A stretch of DNA of 47,842 nucleotides from Tepidimonas charontis (GTDB lineage Bacteria; Pseudomonadota; Gammaproteobacteria; Burkholderiales; Burkholderiaceae_C). A program made the position numbers and the translations under genes. Shown in pieces: positions 13,208 to 24,200 of this stretch (its first letter is position 1; the number at the start of each line of letters is the position of its first letter). A model generated the notes under the pieces. It had not been told where the DNA came from. It searched no databases and worked only from the letters and a program-made list of their open reading frames with translations. Location of the stretch: assembly GCF_007556685.1 (NCBI RefSeq), contig NZ_VJON01000019.1:1-47842 (forward strand). The letters are read 5' to 3'.

Positions 13208-13228
13208 AAAAAACCCGCCAGCGGCGGG
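13208..13228 (-). terminator. Terminator downstream of tRNA-Leu
   Basis: On the minus strand CCCGCC (13228-13223) pairs with GGCGGG (13219-13214) across a three-base loop and is followed by six T. It ends tRNA-Leu transcripts before they enter the integrase gene. It lies on the element side of the tRNA, so it may have arrived with the element. Confidence 0.75.
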
Positions 13229-13268
13229 TTGTTGCAGGGGCTTGGTGTTGGATGCGGTTTTTGACCGT

Positions 13269-13353
13269 TGGTGCCGACGGCGAGACTCGAACTCGCACAG
13301 CTTTCGCCACTACCCCCTCAAGATAGCGTGTCTACCAATTCCACCACGTCGGC
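13269..13353 (-). tRNA. tRNA-Leu (GAG), insertion site of the element
   Basis: An 85-nt cloverleaf with long variable arm and encoded CCA end. The acceptor stem GCCGACG pairs with CGTCGGC, the D-loop holds AATTGGTAGACACG, the anticodon loop is TTGAGGG (anticodon GAG) and the T arm is GCGAGTTCGAGTCTCGC. It reads CUC/CUU leucine codons. The gene remains intact although the element adjoins its 3' end, so the element must supply the identical 3' part (attR) or insert just beyond it. A TACAAT box at 13430-13425 may be its promoter; secG is terminated before it. Confidence 0.95.
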
Positions 13354-13434
13354 AAGGGGCTGTTCGTCGAGCGCTGGATTGGCTGCACCGCTCCAGCGAG
13401 TTACCGTGCATCGACGACTTCGCTATTGTAGCCG

Positions 13435-13467
13435 TAAAAAAGCCCCCGGCCGAAACGGCGCGGGGGC
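13435..13467 (-). terminator. Terminator downstream of secG
   Basis: On the minus strand GCCCCCG (13467-13461) pairs with CGGGGGC (13448-13442), with an inner CGCC/GGCG-type stem, followed by six T. It lies 28 bases after the secG stop. Confidence 0.8.
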
Positions 13468-13494
13468 CCGTCGTGTGAGCGACGACCGCCAGCT

Positions 13495-13848
13495 TCAACG
13501 ACCCGGAATCTGGGATGCCGGGGCACCCTCCACAGGCGCTGCAGGCGCTGCGGGTGCTGGCGCCGCCGGCACCGTCTCGAGCACGCTGCCGCCGCCACTG
13601 GACTGCGGGCGCTGGTAGCCCAAAAAGGCCAGGGCCAGGGTGGAGGCCAAAAACACCGTGGCCAGCACCGCCGTGCTGCGTGAGAGGAAGTTGGCCCCGC
13701 CCGAAGCCCCAAACAGACTGGCCGACGCACCGCCGCCAAAGGCGGCCCCAGCGTCGGCGCCCTTGCCGTGCTGCATCAGCACCAGGCCAATCATGGCCAG
13801 CGCCGACAGCACCTGCACGATCATCAGCAATGTGGACAACACCGTCAT
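13495..13848 (-). CDS. secG: Protein translocase subunit SecG
   Basis: A 117-residue inner membrane protein, the small subunit of the SecYEG channel that aids SecA-driven export. It has two membrane segments (about 3-21, VLSTLLMIVQVLSALAMIGL, and about 55-75, TAVLATVFLASTLALAFLG) joined by the conserved LMQHGKGADAGAAFGGGASA loop. The Ala/Pro-rich tail (APAPAAPAAPVEG) is variable in the family. Followed by its own terminator and tRNA-Leu, and preceded by tpiA, the common order in this group. Confidence 0.95.
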   Translation of the reverse strand: MTVLSTLLMIVQVLSALAMIGLVLMQHGKGADAGAAFGGGASASLFGASGGANFLSRSTAVLATVFLASTLALAFLGYQRPQSSGGGSVLETVPAAPAPAAPAAPVEGAPASQIPGR

Positions 13849-13976
13849 GGATCAAACACTCCAGTTGAAAATACCAAACCAAACGCCGGGCGCACGGCGC
13901 CACGGCGAACCATCGTCCCAACACCCGCCGTGTGCCCGCACACACGCCGTTGGCTCAGATCGACCTGCCCCACCCA

Positions 13977-14717
<741 letters not shown>

Positions 14718-14764
14718 CGGTAGCTTCCTTGTACGACGAGAAGATTTGCAACGGACGGGCCGCA

Positions 14765-15778
14765 TCAGGCCGACGCCCGACTCCAATCGATGATCAGTTT
14801 GCCGATGTGCTGATTGGACTCCATCAGCGCATGGGCCTGCGCCGCCTCTTCAGGCGCGAATACCCGGTAGACGACCGGCCGAATGGCGCCACGCTCGATC
14901 AGCGGCCAGACGTGGCGACGCAGTTCACGCGCAATCGCCGCCTTGAACGCCACCGACCGTGGGCGCAAGGTGGAGCCGGTGATCGTCAAGCGCCGACGCA
15001 GCACCAAACCGGCGTCGAATGACGCGTCGGTGCCGCCTTGCACGGCAATGATGACCAGACGTCCGTCCTCGGCCAGGCAGCGCACTTCGCGCCCCACGTA
15101 GGCGCCAGCCACCATGTCCAGGATCACGTCCACACCGCGCCCGTGGGTGAGGCGCTGCACTTCAGCCACGAAGTCTTGGCTGCGGTACAGAATGGCCGCC
15201 TCCGCCCCCAGCCGCAGGCATGCCTCGGCCTTGTCGGGGCTGCCCACGGTGACGAACACACGCGCGCCCATGGCACGCGCCATTTGAATGGCCGCCACAC
15301 CGATACCGCTGGCGCCGCCTTGCACCAGCAGGGTTTCGCCGGCCTGCAAGCGGCCGCGGTCGAAGACATTGCTCCAGACGGTAAAAAAAGTCTCGGGCAG
15401 GCCGGCCGCTTCGATGTCGCTGCAGCCGCGCGGCACGGGCAGACACTGCCCCACCGGGGCCACGCAATACTCGGCATAGCCGCCGCCCGCGACCAAGGCG
15501 CAGACGCGGTCGCCGATGCGCAGTCCGGCGGCCTCCATGGCCTCGACGTCGCCGCTATCGATGACGCCGGCGACTTCCAGCCCCGGCAGGTCGGAGACGC
15601 CGGGCGGCGGTGCATAGCGCCCCAGGCGCTGCAGCACGTCCGGTCGGTTGATGCCGGAGGCGCTCACGCGGATCCGCACCTCGCCCTCACCCGGCTCGGG
15701 CAGCGACCGACGCACCAGGCGCAAACCCTCCGGGCCGCCATGGGCGGCGATTTCGATCGCCTGCATGTCACGGGCCAT
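14765..15778 (-). CDS. NAD(P)H-quinone oxidoreductase, zinc-free MDR family
   Basis: A 337-residue medium-chain reductase of the quinone reductase (PIG3-like) branch, which passes electrons from NADPH to quinones or related substrates. The GroES-like half contains [15 protein letters not shown] and PGLEVAGVI. The nucleotide-binding half has [20 protein letters not shown] (about 148-167), with the Rossmann glycines intact. No zinc ligands are seen, as usual for this branch. A second ATG four codons in (15766) is also possible. It lies between pnp and tpiA, on the same strand. Confidence 0.9.
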   Translation of the reverse strand: MARDMQAIEIAAHGGPEGLRLVRRSLPEPGEGEVRIRVSASGINRPDVLQRLGRYAPPPGVSDLPGLEVAGVIDSGDVEAMEAAGLRIGDRVCALVAGGGYAEYCVAPVGQCLPVPRGCSDIEAAGLPETFFTVWSNVFDRGRLQAGETLLVQGGASGIGVAAIQMARAMGARVFVTVGSPDKAEACLRLGAEAAILYRSQDFVAEVQRLTHGRGVDVILDMVAGAYVGREVRCLAEDGRLVIIAVQGGTDASFDAGLVLRRRLTITGSTLRPRSVAFKAAIARELRRHVWPLIERGAIRPVVYRVFAPEEAAQAHALMESNQHIGKLIIDWSRASA

Positions 15779-15815
15779 GATGCCGCCTCCTGCCGCAAGA
15801 CACGCCGCCGCGCGC

Positions 15816-17939
15816 TCACTGCTGTTGTTGCTGTTGCGCCGCGGCGTCGCGCTCGGTGAGCGCCTTCATCGACAGCTTGATGCGGCCTTTGTCGTCGGTC
15901 TCGATCACCTTGACCTTGACCACCTGCCCTTCCTTGAGGAAGTCGGTGACCTTGTCGATGCGCTGATGCGCGATCTGGCTGATGTGCAGCAGCCCATCCT
16001 TGCCCGGCAAAATGTTGACCAGGGCACCAAAGTCGAGAATCTTGGTGACCGGGCCTTCGTAAATCTGGCCGACTTCGACCTCGGCCGTGATCTCCTCGAT
16101 GCGCCGACGCGCTTCGGCGGCGCGCTGGGCGTCGGTGGAAGCAATGGTGATGGTGCCATCCTCGGCGATGTCGATCTGCGTGCCGGTCTCCTCGGTGATG
16201 GCGCGAATGGTCGCCCCGCCCTTGCCGATGACGTCGCGGATCTTCTCCGGGTTGATCTTCATCGTGTACAAGCGCGGTGCATAGGCCGAAATCTCCGCGC
16301 GCGCACCGGCGATGGCCGCCTGCATTTTCTCCAGGATGTGCAGCCGGGCTTCCTTGGCTTGCGCCAGCGCCACCCGCATGATCTCCGGGGTGATGCCCTG
16401 GATCTTGATGTCCATCTGCAGCGCCGTGACGCCTTCGGTGGTACCGGCCACCTTGAAGTCCATGTCGCCCAGGTGATCCTCATCGCCCAGAATGTCGGTC
16501 AGCACCGCGAACCGATTGCCCTCCTTGATCAGGCCCATGGCGATGCCGGCCACGTGCGCCTTCATCGGCACGCCCGCGTCCATCAGCGCCAGACAGCCAC
16601 CGCAGACGGTGGCCATCGACGAAGAGCCGTTGGACTCGGTGACCTCCGAGACGACACGGATGGTGTAGGGGAATTCGTCCTTGCTGGGCAGTACCGCCAC
16701 CAGCGCACGCTTGGCCAGACGGCCGTGACCGATTTCACGCCGCTTCGGGGCTCCCACGCGGCCCGTCTCGCCGGTGGCAAACGGCGGCATGTTGTAGTGC
16801 AACATGAAGCGGTCTTGGTATTCCCCGGACAGCGCATCGATGATCTGCGCGTCGCGCTCGGTGCCCAGGGTGGCGATGACCAGCGCCTGGGTTTCACCGC
16901 GCGTGAACAGCGCCGAGCCGTGGGTGCGCGGCAGCACCCCGGTGCGGATCTCGATCGGTCGCACGGTGCGGGTGTCGCGTCCATCGATGCGCGGCTCGCC
17001 GGCCAAGATCTGCTGGCGCACGATGCGCGCCTCGATCTCGAACAGCAAACCATCGACCTTGACCTCGTCGAAGGCCACGCCGGCCTCGGTCAAGCCCGCC
17101 TTGACCTGCGCATACGCCTGACGGCAGGCTTGGGTGCGGGCCTGCTTGTTGCGAATTTGGTAGGCCGCGCGCAGCGCCGCCTCGCCCAGCTCGGTAACCT
17201 TGGCGATCAGGGCTTCGTCACGCGGCGGCGGCTGCCAATCCCACGCGGGTTTACCGGCCACCCGCACCAAGGCGTTGATCGCTTCGATGGCACGCTTGCC
17301 CTGTTCGTGACCGAAGACGACCGCGCCCAGCATCACCTCTTCGCTGAGCTGATCGGCCTCGGACTCCACCATCAGCACCGCCGACTCGGTGCCCGCCACC
17401 ACCAAATCCAGGCGCGAGTTGGCTCGCTCGGCCGGCCCCGGATTGAGCACGTACTCGCCATTGATATAACCCACCCGCGCCGCACCGATCGGGCCATGGA
17501 AGGGAATACCGCTGATGGCCAGCGCGGCGCTGGAGGCGATCATCGCGGGAATGTCGGCGTCCACCTCCGGGTTGAGCGACAACGTGTGCACGACGATCTG
17601 CACCTCGTTGAAGAAACCGTCCGGAAACAACGGGCGAATCGGGCGGTCGATCAGACGGCTGGTCAGCGTCTCGTACTCGCTGGGGCGGCCTTCGCGCTTG
17701 AAAAAGCTGCCCGGAATCTTGCCGGCGGCATAGGCCTTCTCGACGTAATCGACCGTCAGCGGAAAGAAATCTTGACCGGGCTTGGCCTCGGGGCGCGCGA
17801 CGACCGTGGCCAGCACGACGGTGCCGTCCATGTCCAGCAGCACGGCGCCCGTGGCTTGGCGCGCGATCTCGCCGGTCTCCATCGTGACCGTGTGGCGGCC
17901 CCATTGGAACGTTTGGGTGTGTTTCTGAAACAGGCTCAT
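15816..17939 (-). CDS. pnp: Polyribonucleotide nucleotidyltransferase (PNPase)
   Basis: A 707-residue enzyme that degrades RNA 3' to 5' by phosphorolysis and is a core part of the degradosome. Two RNase PH domains (about 5-220 and 315-540) flank a helical linker. The KH domain includes [20 protein letters not shown] (about 565-584), and the S1 domain includes [20 protein letters not shown] (about 625-644) and [14 protein letters not shown]. The start at 17939 gives the standard [11 protein letters not shown] opening. The last residues are a run of six Gln encoded by CAG/CAA, an unusual ending. It follows rpsO as in most proteobacteria, with a terminator between that may allow partial read-through. 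Confidence 0.97.
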   Translation of the reverse strand: MSLFQKHTQTFQWGRHTVTMETGEIARQATGAVLLDMDGTVVLATVVARPEAKPGQDFFPLTVDYVEKAYAAGKIPGSFFKREGRPSEYETLTSRLIDRPIRPLFPDGFFNEVQIVVHTLSLNPEVDADIPAMIASSAALAISGIPFHGPIGAARVGYINGEYVLNPGPAERANSRLDLVVAGTESAVLMVESEADQLSEEVMLGAVVFGHEQGKRAIEAINALVRVAGKPAWDWQPPPRDEALIAKVTELGEAALRAAYQIRNKQARTQACRQAYAQVKAGLTEAGVAFDEVKVDGLLFEIEARIVRQQILAGEPRIDGRDTRTVRPIEIRTGVLPRTHGSALFTRGETQALVIATLGTERDAQIIDALSGEYQDRFMLHYNMPPFATGETGRVGAPKRREIGHGRLAKRALVAVLPSKDEFPYTIRVVSEVTESNGSSSMATVCGGCLALMDAGVPMKAHVAGIAMGLIKEGNRFAVLTDILGDEDHLGDMDFKVAGTTEGVTALQMDIKIQGITPEIMRVALAQAKEARLHILEKMQAAIAGARAEISAYAPRLYTMKINPEKIRDVIGKGGATIRAITEETGTQIDIAEDGTITIASTDAQRAAEARRRIEEITAEVEVGQIYEGPVTKILDFGALVNILPGKDGLLHISQIAHQRIDKVTDFLKEGQVVKVKVIETDDKGRIKLSMKALTERDAAAQQQQQQ

Positions 17940-18092
17940 ACGAAACTCCGTGACAAGAGGGGGCCGCCGCTCAGAACACGATGCCATTCCAGCGCCGCAC
18001 GCCGACGCGCGCACGGCCTTGGAATGACACAGCTTCGCTCTGCACCGGTCGGTCCCTGGGTTGAGGCGGTGTTGCGCCGCCAATCATGCAAC

Positions 18093-18127
18093 AAAAAACG
18101 CCCCGGACCGCAGTCCGGCCCCGGGCG
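18093..18127 (-). terminator. Terminator between rpsO and pnp
   Basis: On the minus strand CGCCC (18127-18123) and an inner CCGGAC/GTCCGG stem around TGCG are followed by GGGGCG and six T. It lies about 46 bases after the rpsO stop and ahead of pnp, as in the well-known rpsO-pnp arrangement. Confidence 0.7.
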
Positions 18128-18173
18128 TCGTGCAGGTGCGCCGCGCGCACACGGTCAGACAGACAACCACCGA

Positions 18174-18440
18174 TTACTTGCGCAAACCCAGTTTCTGGAT
18201 CAGCGCCACATAGCGGTCGGAGTCCTTGCGCTTGAGGTAGTCGAGCAGCTTGCGGCGACGGCTGACCAGCTTGAGCAGACCGCGACGGCCGTGGTGGTCT
18301 TTCTTGTGGGCTTGAAAGTGCGGGGTGAGTTCGTTGATACGCGCGGTCAGCAGCGCCACCTGGACTTCGGGGCTGCCGGTATCGTTGGCGCCGCGCGCAT
18401 GCTCGGCAATGACTTTGGCTTTGACTTCGGACGTGATCAT
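18174..18440 (-). CDS. rpsO: 30S ribosomal protein S15
   Basis: An 88-residue protein that binds the central domain of 16S rRNA and bridges to the large subunit. The signature [20 protein letters not shown], then [20 protein letters not shown] and [17 protein letters not shown], is fully conserved. ATG 18440 gives the standard [11 protein letters not shown] opening. S15 often represses its own translation by binding its leader; no such structure was worked out here. Confidence 0.98.
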   Translation of the reverse strand: MITSEVKAKVIAEHARGANDTGSPEVQVALLTARINELTPHFQAHKKDHHGRRGLLKLVSRRRKLLDYLKRKDSDRYVALIQKLGLRK

Positions 18441-18574
18441 GGATAACCTCGACAACGGACATGCGATCCGCGGCAGCCCACGTGTGCGCCGGCGTCCAAC
18501 ACCAACGCACACTGCCGCTGCGGACGTGACTTCTTCGCGCCACACTGGCGTGAAAAAAGCTCCTTATTGTACCA

Positions 18575-19930
18575 TCAGGGACGGGCCATGCGGCAGGTAT
18601 GCGCCATCTCGGCCGCCTCGGCCTCGATGCGCTTGACCACACGAAAGCCGTAGCCGGACCCCTCGACGTCGAACGGCACGCCCTGAGCGCCTTGGCGCTC
18701 CATCACCGCCACCATCAGCGGCTGCTGGGCCTGGTGGTCGTCGGCGCGCATGCGCAAGCGCTGTCCGGCCAGCGTCACGTCGGCGCGCTCCAGCGCATAG
18801 GCGATGTCCTGCGCATGCGGCAGCACCCCTGCGCTGGCGCTCGGCGCACGCGCAGCGCGCTCGATGGCTTGCGCCAGCGCCTCGATCATCAGCTGCATGC
18901 GCATGTGGATGTAGTCGTCGGCCGGATTGGGGAAGCGCTGGCGGAACGCCTGGTAAAACGCACGCGAGGCCTCGCCGGGCGCGTTGGGGAACCAGTCGGC
19001 CACGGCCAACACTTTGCCCACCCCGGCGTCGCCAATGGCCGCCGGCGCCCCCAGCGCATTGCCGTAGAAGGTGTAGAACTTGCCCTCGAAGCCGCCTTCG
19101 CGCGCCGCACGCACCAGCAGCGTCAGATCATTGCCCCAGTTGCCGGTGATCACCGCCTGCGCACCGCTGGCTTTGATTTTGGTGATGTAGGGCAAAAAGT
19201 CCTTGATGCGTGCCATCGGATGCAGCTCTTCGCCCACGATGCGCACATCGGGCCGCTGCAGCGCCAATTGGCGCCGCGCTTCGCGCAAGACAGCCTGCCC
19301 GAAACTGTAGTCCTGTCCGATCAAATACACGTCGCGCACGGTCGCATCGTCTTTGAGCACGCTCATCAACGCCGCCATACGCATGTCCACGTGCGCGTCG
19401 AAGCGAAAATGCCAGAAGCTGCAGCGCTCGTTGGTCAGCACCGGATCGACGGCGGCGTAGTTCAGATACAGCAGGGCGCGCTGCGGCGTGCGCGCATTGT
19501 GGCGGTTGATGGCCTCGATGAGTGAAGCCGCCACTGCCGAAGAATTGCCTTGCGCCACCAAGGTCACGCCATCGTCCACCGCCGCCTGCAGCGCCGACAG
19601 CGCCTCCTGCGCCTGCCCCTTGCTGTCGTAGCGCGCGATCTGCAGCGGCCGGCGAACACCGCCGCCCAGGTCGATCCCGCCGCGGGCGTTGACGCGTTCG
19701 GCGGCCCACACCAGGTTGCGAAACACGGCCTCACCGGTGTTGCCCATCGGGCCCGAGAGGCCCTCGATCAGCGCCAACCGCACCGGGTCGGCGGCGCGTC
19801 CGTTTTGGGCCCAGGTCGGCGCCCAGCCGCTGGCCACCCAGGCCGCTGCCGTCCCCAGCCAGGTGCGCCGGCTCATCTTGCCGAGCGCGGCGGATCGCAG
19901 GGTTGTCGTTTCCATGTCGTTCGTCTTCAT
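18575..19930 (-). CDS. Periplasmic substrate-binding protein, branched-chain amino acid type
   Basis: A 451-residue Peripla_BP_6-like receptor. The N-terminus has a twin-arginine-like signal (MSRRTWLGTAAAWVASGWAP, cut near WAQ), so export is expected. The mature protein opens with VRLALIEGLSGPMGNTGEAV, the usual first strand and ligand loop. VYLIGQDYSFGQAVLREARR and AVITGNWGNDLTLLVRAARE are typical of the second lobe. Such proteins feed LivFGHM-type ABC importers, but no permease or ATPase gene is adjacent, so the ligand is unknown. A TACAAT box lies in the upstream 184-base gap. The first ATG (19930) is used; an ATG at residue 6 is also possible. Confidence 0.88.
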   Translation of the reverse strand: MKTNDMETTTLRSAALGKMSRRTWLGTAAAWVASGWAPTWAQNGRAADPVRLALIEGLSGPMGNTGEAVFRNLVWAAERVNARGGIDLGGGVRRPLQIARYDSKGQAQEALSALQAAVDDGVTLVAQGNSSAVAASLIEAINRHNARTPQRALLYLNYAAVDPVLTNERCSFWHFRFDAHVDMRMAALMSVLKDDATVRDVYLIGQDYSFGQAVLREARRQLALQRPDVRIVGEELHPMARIKDFLPYITKIKASGAQAVITGNWGNDLTLLVRAAREGGFEGKFYTFYGNALGAPAAIGDAGVGKVLAVADWFPNAPGEASRAFYQAFRQRFPNPADDYIHMRMQLMIEALAQAIERAARAPSASAGVLPHAQDIAYALERADVTLAGQRLRMRADDHQAQQPLMVAVMERQGAQGVPFDVEGSGYGFRVVKRIEAEAAEMAHTCRMARP

Positions 19931-20114
19931 CTCTCGATGGGTCCTCGTTGCTTATGGCGCGGACGCGCGGCGGCACCGGTTCGACGCTCGGCCGCGCTGC
20001 GTGGGATCATTGTAGCGGGAAATGCGGCGTGATAATTCATAATTACACATAGCTCGCACCCCAACCGGGGGCCACCAACGCACGGCGGCCATCACTCGCC
20101 GTCGAGGTGGCGTA

Positions 20115-21164
20115 TCACGCCGGCGCTGCCGGCGTCAACGCCTGCAGCGGCCAGCGCGGGCGCACGTCGAACGCCCAACCATCACCGTGCGGTGGCCAGC
20201 CCCCGGCTTGCCAGCGCATTGCCGCCGCCAGCGCGATCATGGCGCCGTTGTCGGTACACAGCGCCAGCTCCGGGTAGTGCACGCGCCAGCCGGCGCGACG
20301 CGCCCGCTCATCGAGCTGAGCGCGCAGGCGCTGATTGGCACCGACGCCGCCGGCCACCACCAAACGCTGCAGCCCGGTGGCGCGCATCGCCTGCGCGGCT
20401 TTGTGAACCAGCACATCGACGATGGCCGCTTCCGTGGCCGCCGCCAGATCCGCGCGCCGCGCCGCCAGCGCGGGCCCGAGCTTGCGCACCTGGGTCAGCA
20501 CCGCCGTCTTCAGGCCAGCGAAGGAAAAATCCAGGTCGCCACTGTGCAGCAACGGCCGCGGCAAGGCGAAGGCAGCCGGATCACCCTGCTGGGCCAAACG
20601 CGATAGGGCCGGCCCACCCGGGTAACCCAGCCCAAGCAGCTTGGCCGACTTGTCGAACGCCTCCCCGGCGGCGTCGTCGATGGTTTCGCCCAGCAGCGCA
20701 TAGCGTCCAACCCCATCGACGCGCATCAACTGGGTGTGACCGCCCGAGACCAACAAGGCCACGAATGGAAAAGCGGGTGGGTCGGCGCTCAAAAACGGCG
20801 ACAGCAAATGCCCCTCCAAATGGTGCACGCCCAGCGCCGGCACACCCAGGGCCATGGCCAGAGCTGCAGCCACCCCCGCCCCCACCAACAAGGCACCAGC
20901 CAAGCCGGGTCCGCGCGTGTAGGCCACGGCATCGACCGCACGCAAGTCCACACCGGCCTCCTCCAGTGCGGCCTCCATCAACGGCAGTACGCGCCGGATA
21001 TGGTCGCGGCTGGCCAGTTCCGGCACCACGCCGCCGTAGTCGCGGTGCATGGCCACCTGGCTGTGCAGCGCCGCGCCCCGCAGCCGCGCCGCGCCGTCGG
21101 GCAGCAGCTGCACCAGCGCCACCCCCGTCTCGTCACACGATGATTCAATACCCAAAAAACGCAT
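20115..21164 (-). CDS. tsaD: tRNA N6-adenosine threonylcarbamoyltransferase TsaD
   Basis: A 349-residue protein that transfers threonylcarbamoyl to A37 of ANN-decoding tRNAs, together with TsaB and Tsa[19 protein letters not shown] opens the ASKHA fold. The metal-binding HHLEGH (about 110-115), VSGGHTQL and the C-terminal [12 protein letters not shown] are all present. ATG 21164 is the conventional start; the frame extends to 21260 without homology. It is divergent from the signalling gene at 21295. Confidence 0.96.
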   Translation of the reverse strand: MRFLGIESSCDETGVALVQLLPDGAARLRGAALHSQVAMHRDYGGVVPELASRDHIRRVLPLMEAALEEAGVDLRAVDAVAYTRGPGLAGALLVGAGVAAALAMALGVPALGVHHLEGHLLSPFLSADPPAFPFVALLVSGGHTQLMRVDGVGRYALLGETIDDAAGEAFDKSAKLLGLGYPGGPALSRLAQQGDPAAFALPRPLLHSGDLDFSFAGLKTAVLTQVRKLGPALAARRADLAAATEAAIVDVLVHKAAQAMRATGLQRLVVAGGVGANQRLRAQLDERARRAGWRVHYPELALCTDNGAMIALAAAMRWQAGGWPPHGDGWAFDVRPRWPLQALTPAAPA

Positions 21165-21294
21165 GGCGGCAGTGTAAGGGCTGCCGCCAAGCGACGGGGC
21201 ACGACAATGGCGCACTACAATGCTACAATGGTTTGCGAGCGCACGGCGATTCGTCCCCATCGGACGGACACAGCGCGGTCTGTCGGGTCAGTCG

Positions 21295-24200
21295 ATGCCT
21301 CCCCGTGCCACCTATCCGATCGCCATCCTGGGCGCCTCCGCGGGGGCGCTGGAGCCGCTGCGTGAATTGCTCGCCGCGCTACCGGGTTCGGCACGGCTGG
21401 CGATCATCGTCGCCCAGCATCTCAGTGGGCAGGAGCCGTCGGCGCTGGTGCATCTGCTGCAGTCGGTCACGCCGCTGAAAGTGAAGACGGCGCCCGATGG
21501 GGTGCGCCCCGCCGTGGGCACGGTGTTGGTGATACCACCCGGTTGTCACGCCGAATGGGAACACGGCCGCCTGCGGCTGTATCCGGTGCCTGCCGGCGCC
21601 TCGCCCGCACCGTCCATCGACCGTCTGCTCAGCAGCGCCGCCACCCTTGGTCCGCGCGTCGTCGCCATCATCCTCTCCGGTACCGGGCAGGATGGTGCGG
21701 TCGGCGCTCGCGCGGTGCGCCATGCCGGCGGCAGCGTCTGGGCCGAACAGCCACAAGAAGCGCCCTTTGCCTCGATGCCGCAGGCCATCATCGCCCGCGG
21801 CCTGGCCGACCACGTGGACAACGCGGCGGGGTTGGGGCACCGCTTGGCCACGTTGGCCGCGGCGCGCGTGGCTCCAACCGGCCCAGCCAGCAGCATGGCT
21901 GGTGAAACCGATGCCCTCGCTGCCCTCATCACCCAGGTCAGTCAGCACACCGGTATCGATTTGGCCGACTACCAAAAGGCCACCCTGCGCCGCCAATTCG
22001 AGCGTGTGATGCGGCAGGAGGGCCTACCGAATCTGGCTGCCCTGCAACGCGCCGTCGAGCGCCGCCCCGAGTTGCTGGCCACGCTGGCGCAATCGGTGAC
22101 GATTGGCGTGACCGCATGGCTGCGTGACCCGAGCGCCTTCGCCGCCCTGCGCGTGGCGCTGCGCGAACGCATTGCCGCGCGCACGACGACCACGCTGCCG
22201 ATTCGCCTGTGGTCGGTGGGATGCTCCACCGGAGAAGAGGCCTACACACTGGCGATGTTGCTGGACGATCTGCTGCGCGAACTGAGACGTCAGGACGACT
22301 GGATGGTGTTGGGCACCGACGTCAATGCCCAGGCCATCGAGCAGGCGCGCAGCGGCATGTTCGACGCGGAAGGGGCGCGGGCACTGCCGGCGGCCTGGCG
22401 CGAGCGCTATTTCGTCCGCATCGGCCAGACCCTGCGCGTGACCCCAGACCTGCGGCGGCACTGCGTGTTCACGCGTCACGACGTGCTGCGTGAGCTGCCG
22501 TTTTTGCGCATGGACCTGGCGGCGTGCCGCAACGTGCTCATCTACCTGCAAGCGAGCGCCAAGGAGCAGGTGCTGGCCAAGTTGCACTTCGCCCTGCAGC
22601 CCGATGGGTTGTTGCTGCTGGGTCACTCGGAGTCGCTGACGGCGCGCACGCGCACGCTGTTTGCGCCGGTGGTGGCCAACGAACATTTGTGGCGCCGCCG
22701 TGAGGGCGAGCGGCGTGGCTGGCGCCACGGTAGCGTGGTGATGCACCGCGCCGAACGCCCGGCGACGGCGCTGCTGGGCTCCCCGGCGCGCCAGCTGCGC
22801 CCGGCCGACCGCTTGGAGGCCGATTTGCACGAGACCCTGGTGCAGCATCTGCTGCGCCGCCACGCCCCGCCCACGATGCTCACCGACCGCGAGGGTCGTC
22901 TGCTGCACGTGCATGGCGATATGGCCGCCATCCTGCATTGGCCCGAAGGGTCGGCGTCGGCCATGGCACTGCCGCACACCGTGCGGCGCGAATGGCAGCG
23001 TGACGTTCGGCTGGCCATTCAGCGCCTGCTCAGCGGCACCGACGAATTGGAGCTGCCGCTGCCGGCGCTGGCCGACATGCCCCCGCAGCGACTGTTGGGT
23101 GTGCGCTTGGATGTGGCGGGCGACCCTTACCTGCTGCTGTCGTTCGCGCCGGTCGCCCTGCCGGGTGCAGCCACGCACGCCAACGTCCCCCCGGCCGATG
23201 CCGTCGATGAGCGCTGGCGTCTGGAGCAAGAGCGACAACTGTCGCTGATCGAAGCGCTGGAGCAGTCGCAGCGTCAACTGCAGCAGCTCAACGAGTCGCT
23301 CAGCATCACCTCCGAGGAATTGGAGGCTGCCAACGAGGAGCTGGAGTCCTCCAACGAAGAGCTGCAAGTCTCCAACGAGGAGCTGCGCACGCTCAACGAA
23401 GAGCTCGACCGGTCGCTGCGTGAGCAGCAACAGCTGTCCGATTTGCTCGCCACGGTCCAGGAAAGCCTGGCCGGAGCCATCCTCATCATCGACGGGCAGG
23501 GGCGGCTGGTGCGCTACAACCAGCATGCAGCGGAGTGGTTCGGGCTGCGCGAACAGCACCTCGGTCTGCCGCTGCGCTTCGACCGGCGGCGCTTTCCCTG
23601 GCCAGCCGACTTGGGGGAGCGACTGGAGCGCGACAGTGCAAAGGCGTGGCAGCAGGAGATCGAACAACCCAACGGACGCTATCTGCTGCATATCGCGCCG
23701 TGGCGTACCGCCGACGAGCGTCACGGGACGGTGCTCACCGTCACCGACATGAGCGCGCTGCAACGCGCCGAGCACGAACGACTGGAGTTACAAACACGGC
23801 TGAGCGCTCTCACCGACGCCCTGCACGAGGCGGTGCTGTTGCTGCAGCCGGCCAGCGGGCGGCTGCTGTATGCCTCGGCGCGTCTGACCGAATGGCTGGG
23901 CACACCGAATGCCGACGGTGCAGCGCTGATCGAGCGCATCCACCCCGAGGATCGGCCCCGCGTGCTGGCGCGCTGGCAGGCGCAAGACGATGATCGCTGG
24001 ACACAGCGCTACCGCTTGTTGCGCGACGGCGCCGGTATCCTGATGGTGCAAGAGCGCTGCAGCCGCATACGGGACGGCAGCGGCGGTGAACGCTTCCTGG
24101 CCGCATCGCTGCTGGACATCACCGATCTGATCGAGCTGGAGCGGCGCGAAGCGGCGGTGCGCGCCCGCCTGCAGGCGGTGTGGAGCAATCCAGCGGTGGG

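Larger units (their letters stand above)
1..13268. mobile_element. Integrated accessory element, right part (left end outside window)
   Basis: This is the foreign block left of tRNA-Leu. The sequence shows a tyrosine recombinase gene reading away from the 3' end of an intact tRNA gene, a toxin-antitoxin pair, a partition-like operon, repeat arrays and genes of uneven base composition. These are established marks of tRNA-targeting integrative elements. In many Burkholderiales the DNA after secG and tRNA-Leu is the nuo operon, so the insertion probably separates tRNA-Leu from nuoA; that is inference. No second copy of the tRNA 3' end is seen between 1 and 13268, so the other attachment site must lie further left. 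No relaxase, type IV secretion, capsid or tail gene is recognisable, so integrated plasmid, ICE and IME all remain possible. Confidence 0.85.

Noticed and set aside
1-13268. Prophage interpretation of the element.
   Set aside because: No capsid, portal, terminase, tail or lysis gene is seen; partition and toxin-antitoxin genes fit a plasmid-like element better.
15648-18446. A 932-codon plus-strand frame opposite pnp, and similar long frames opposite gltX, folC, ppc and the signalling gene.
   Set aside because: These are mirror frames of GC-rich genes; the opposite strand has complete, well-known proteins.
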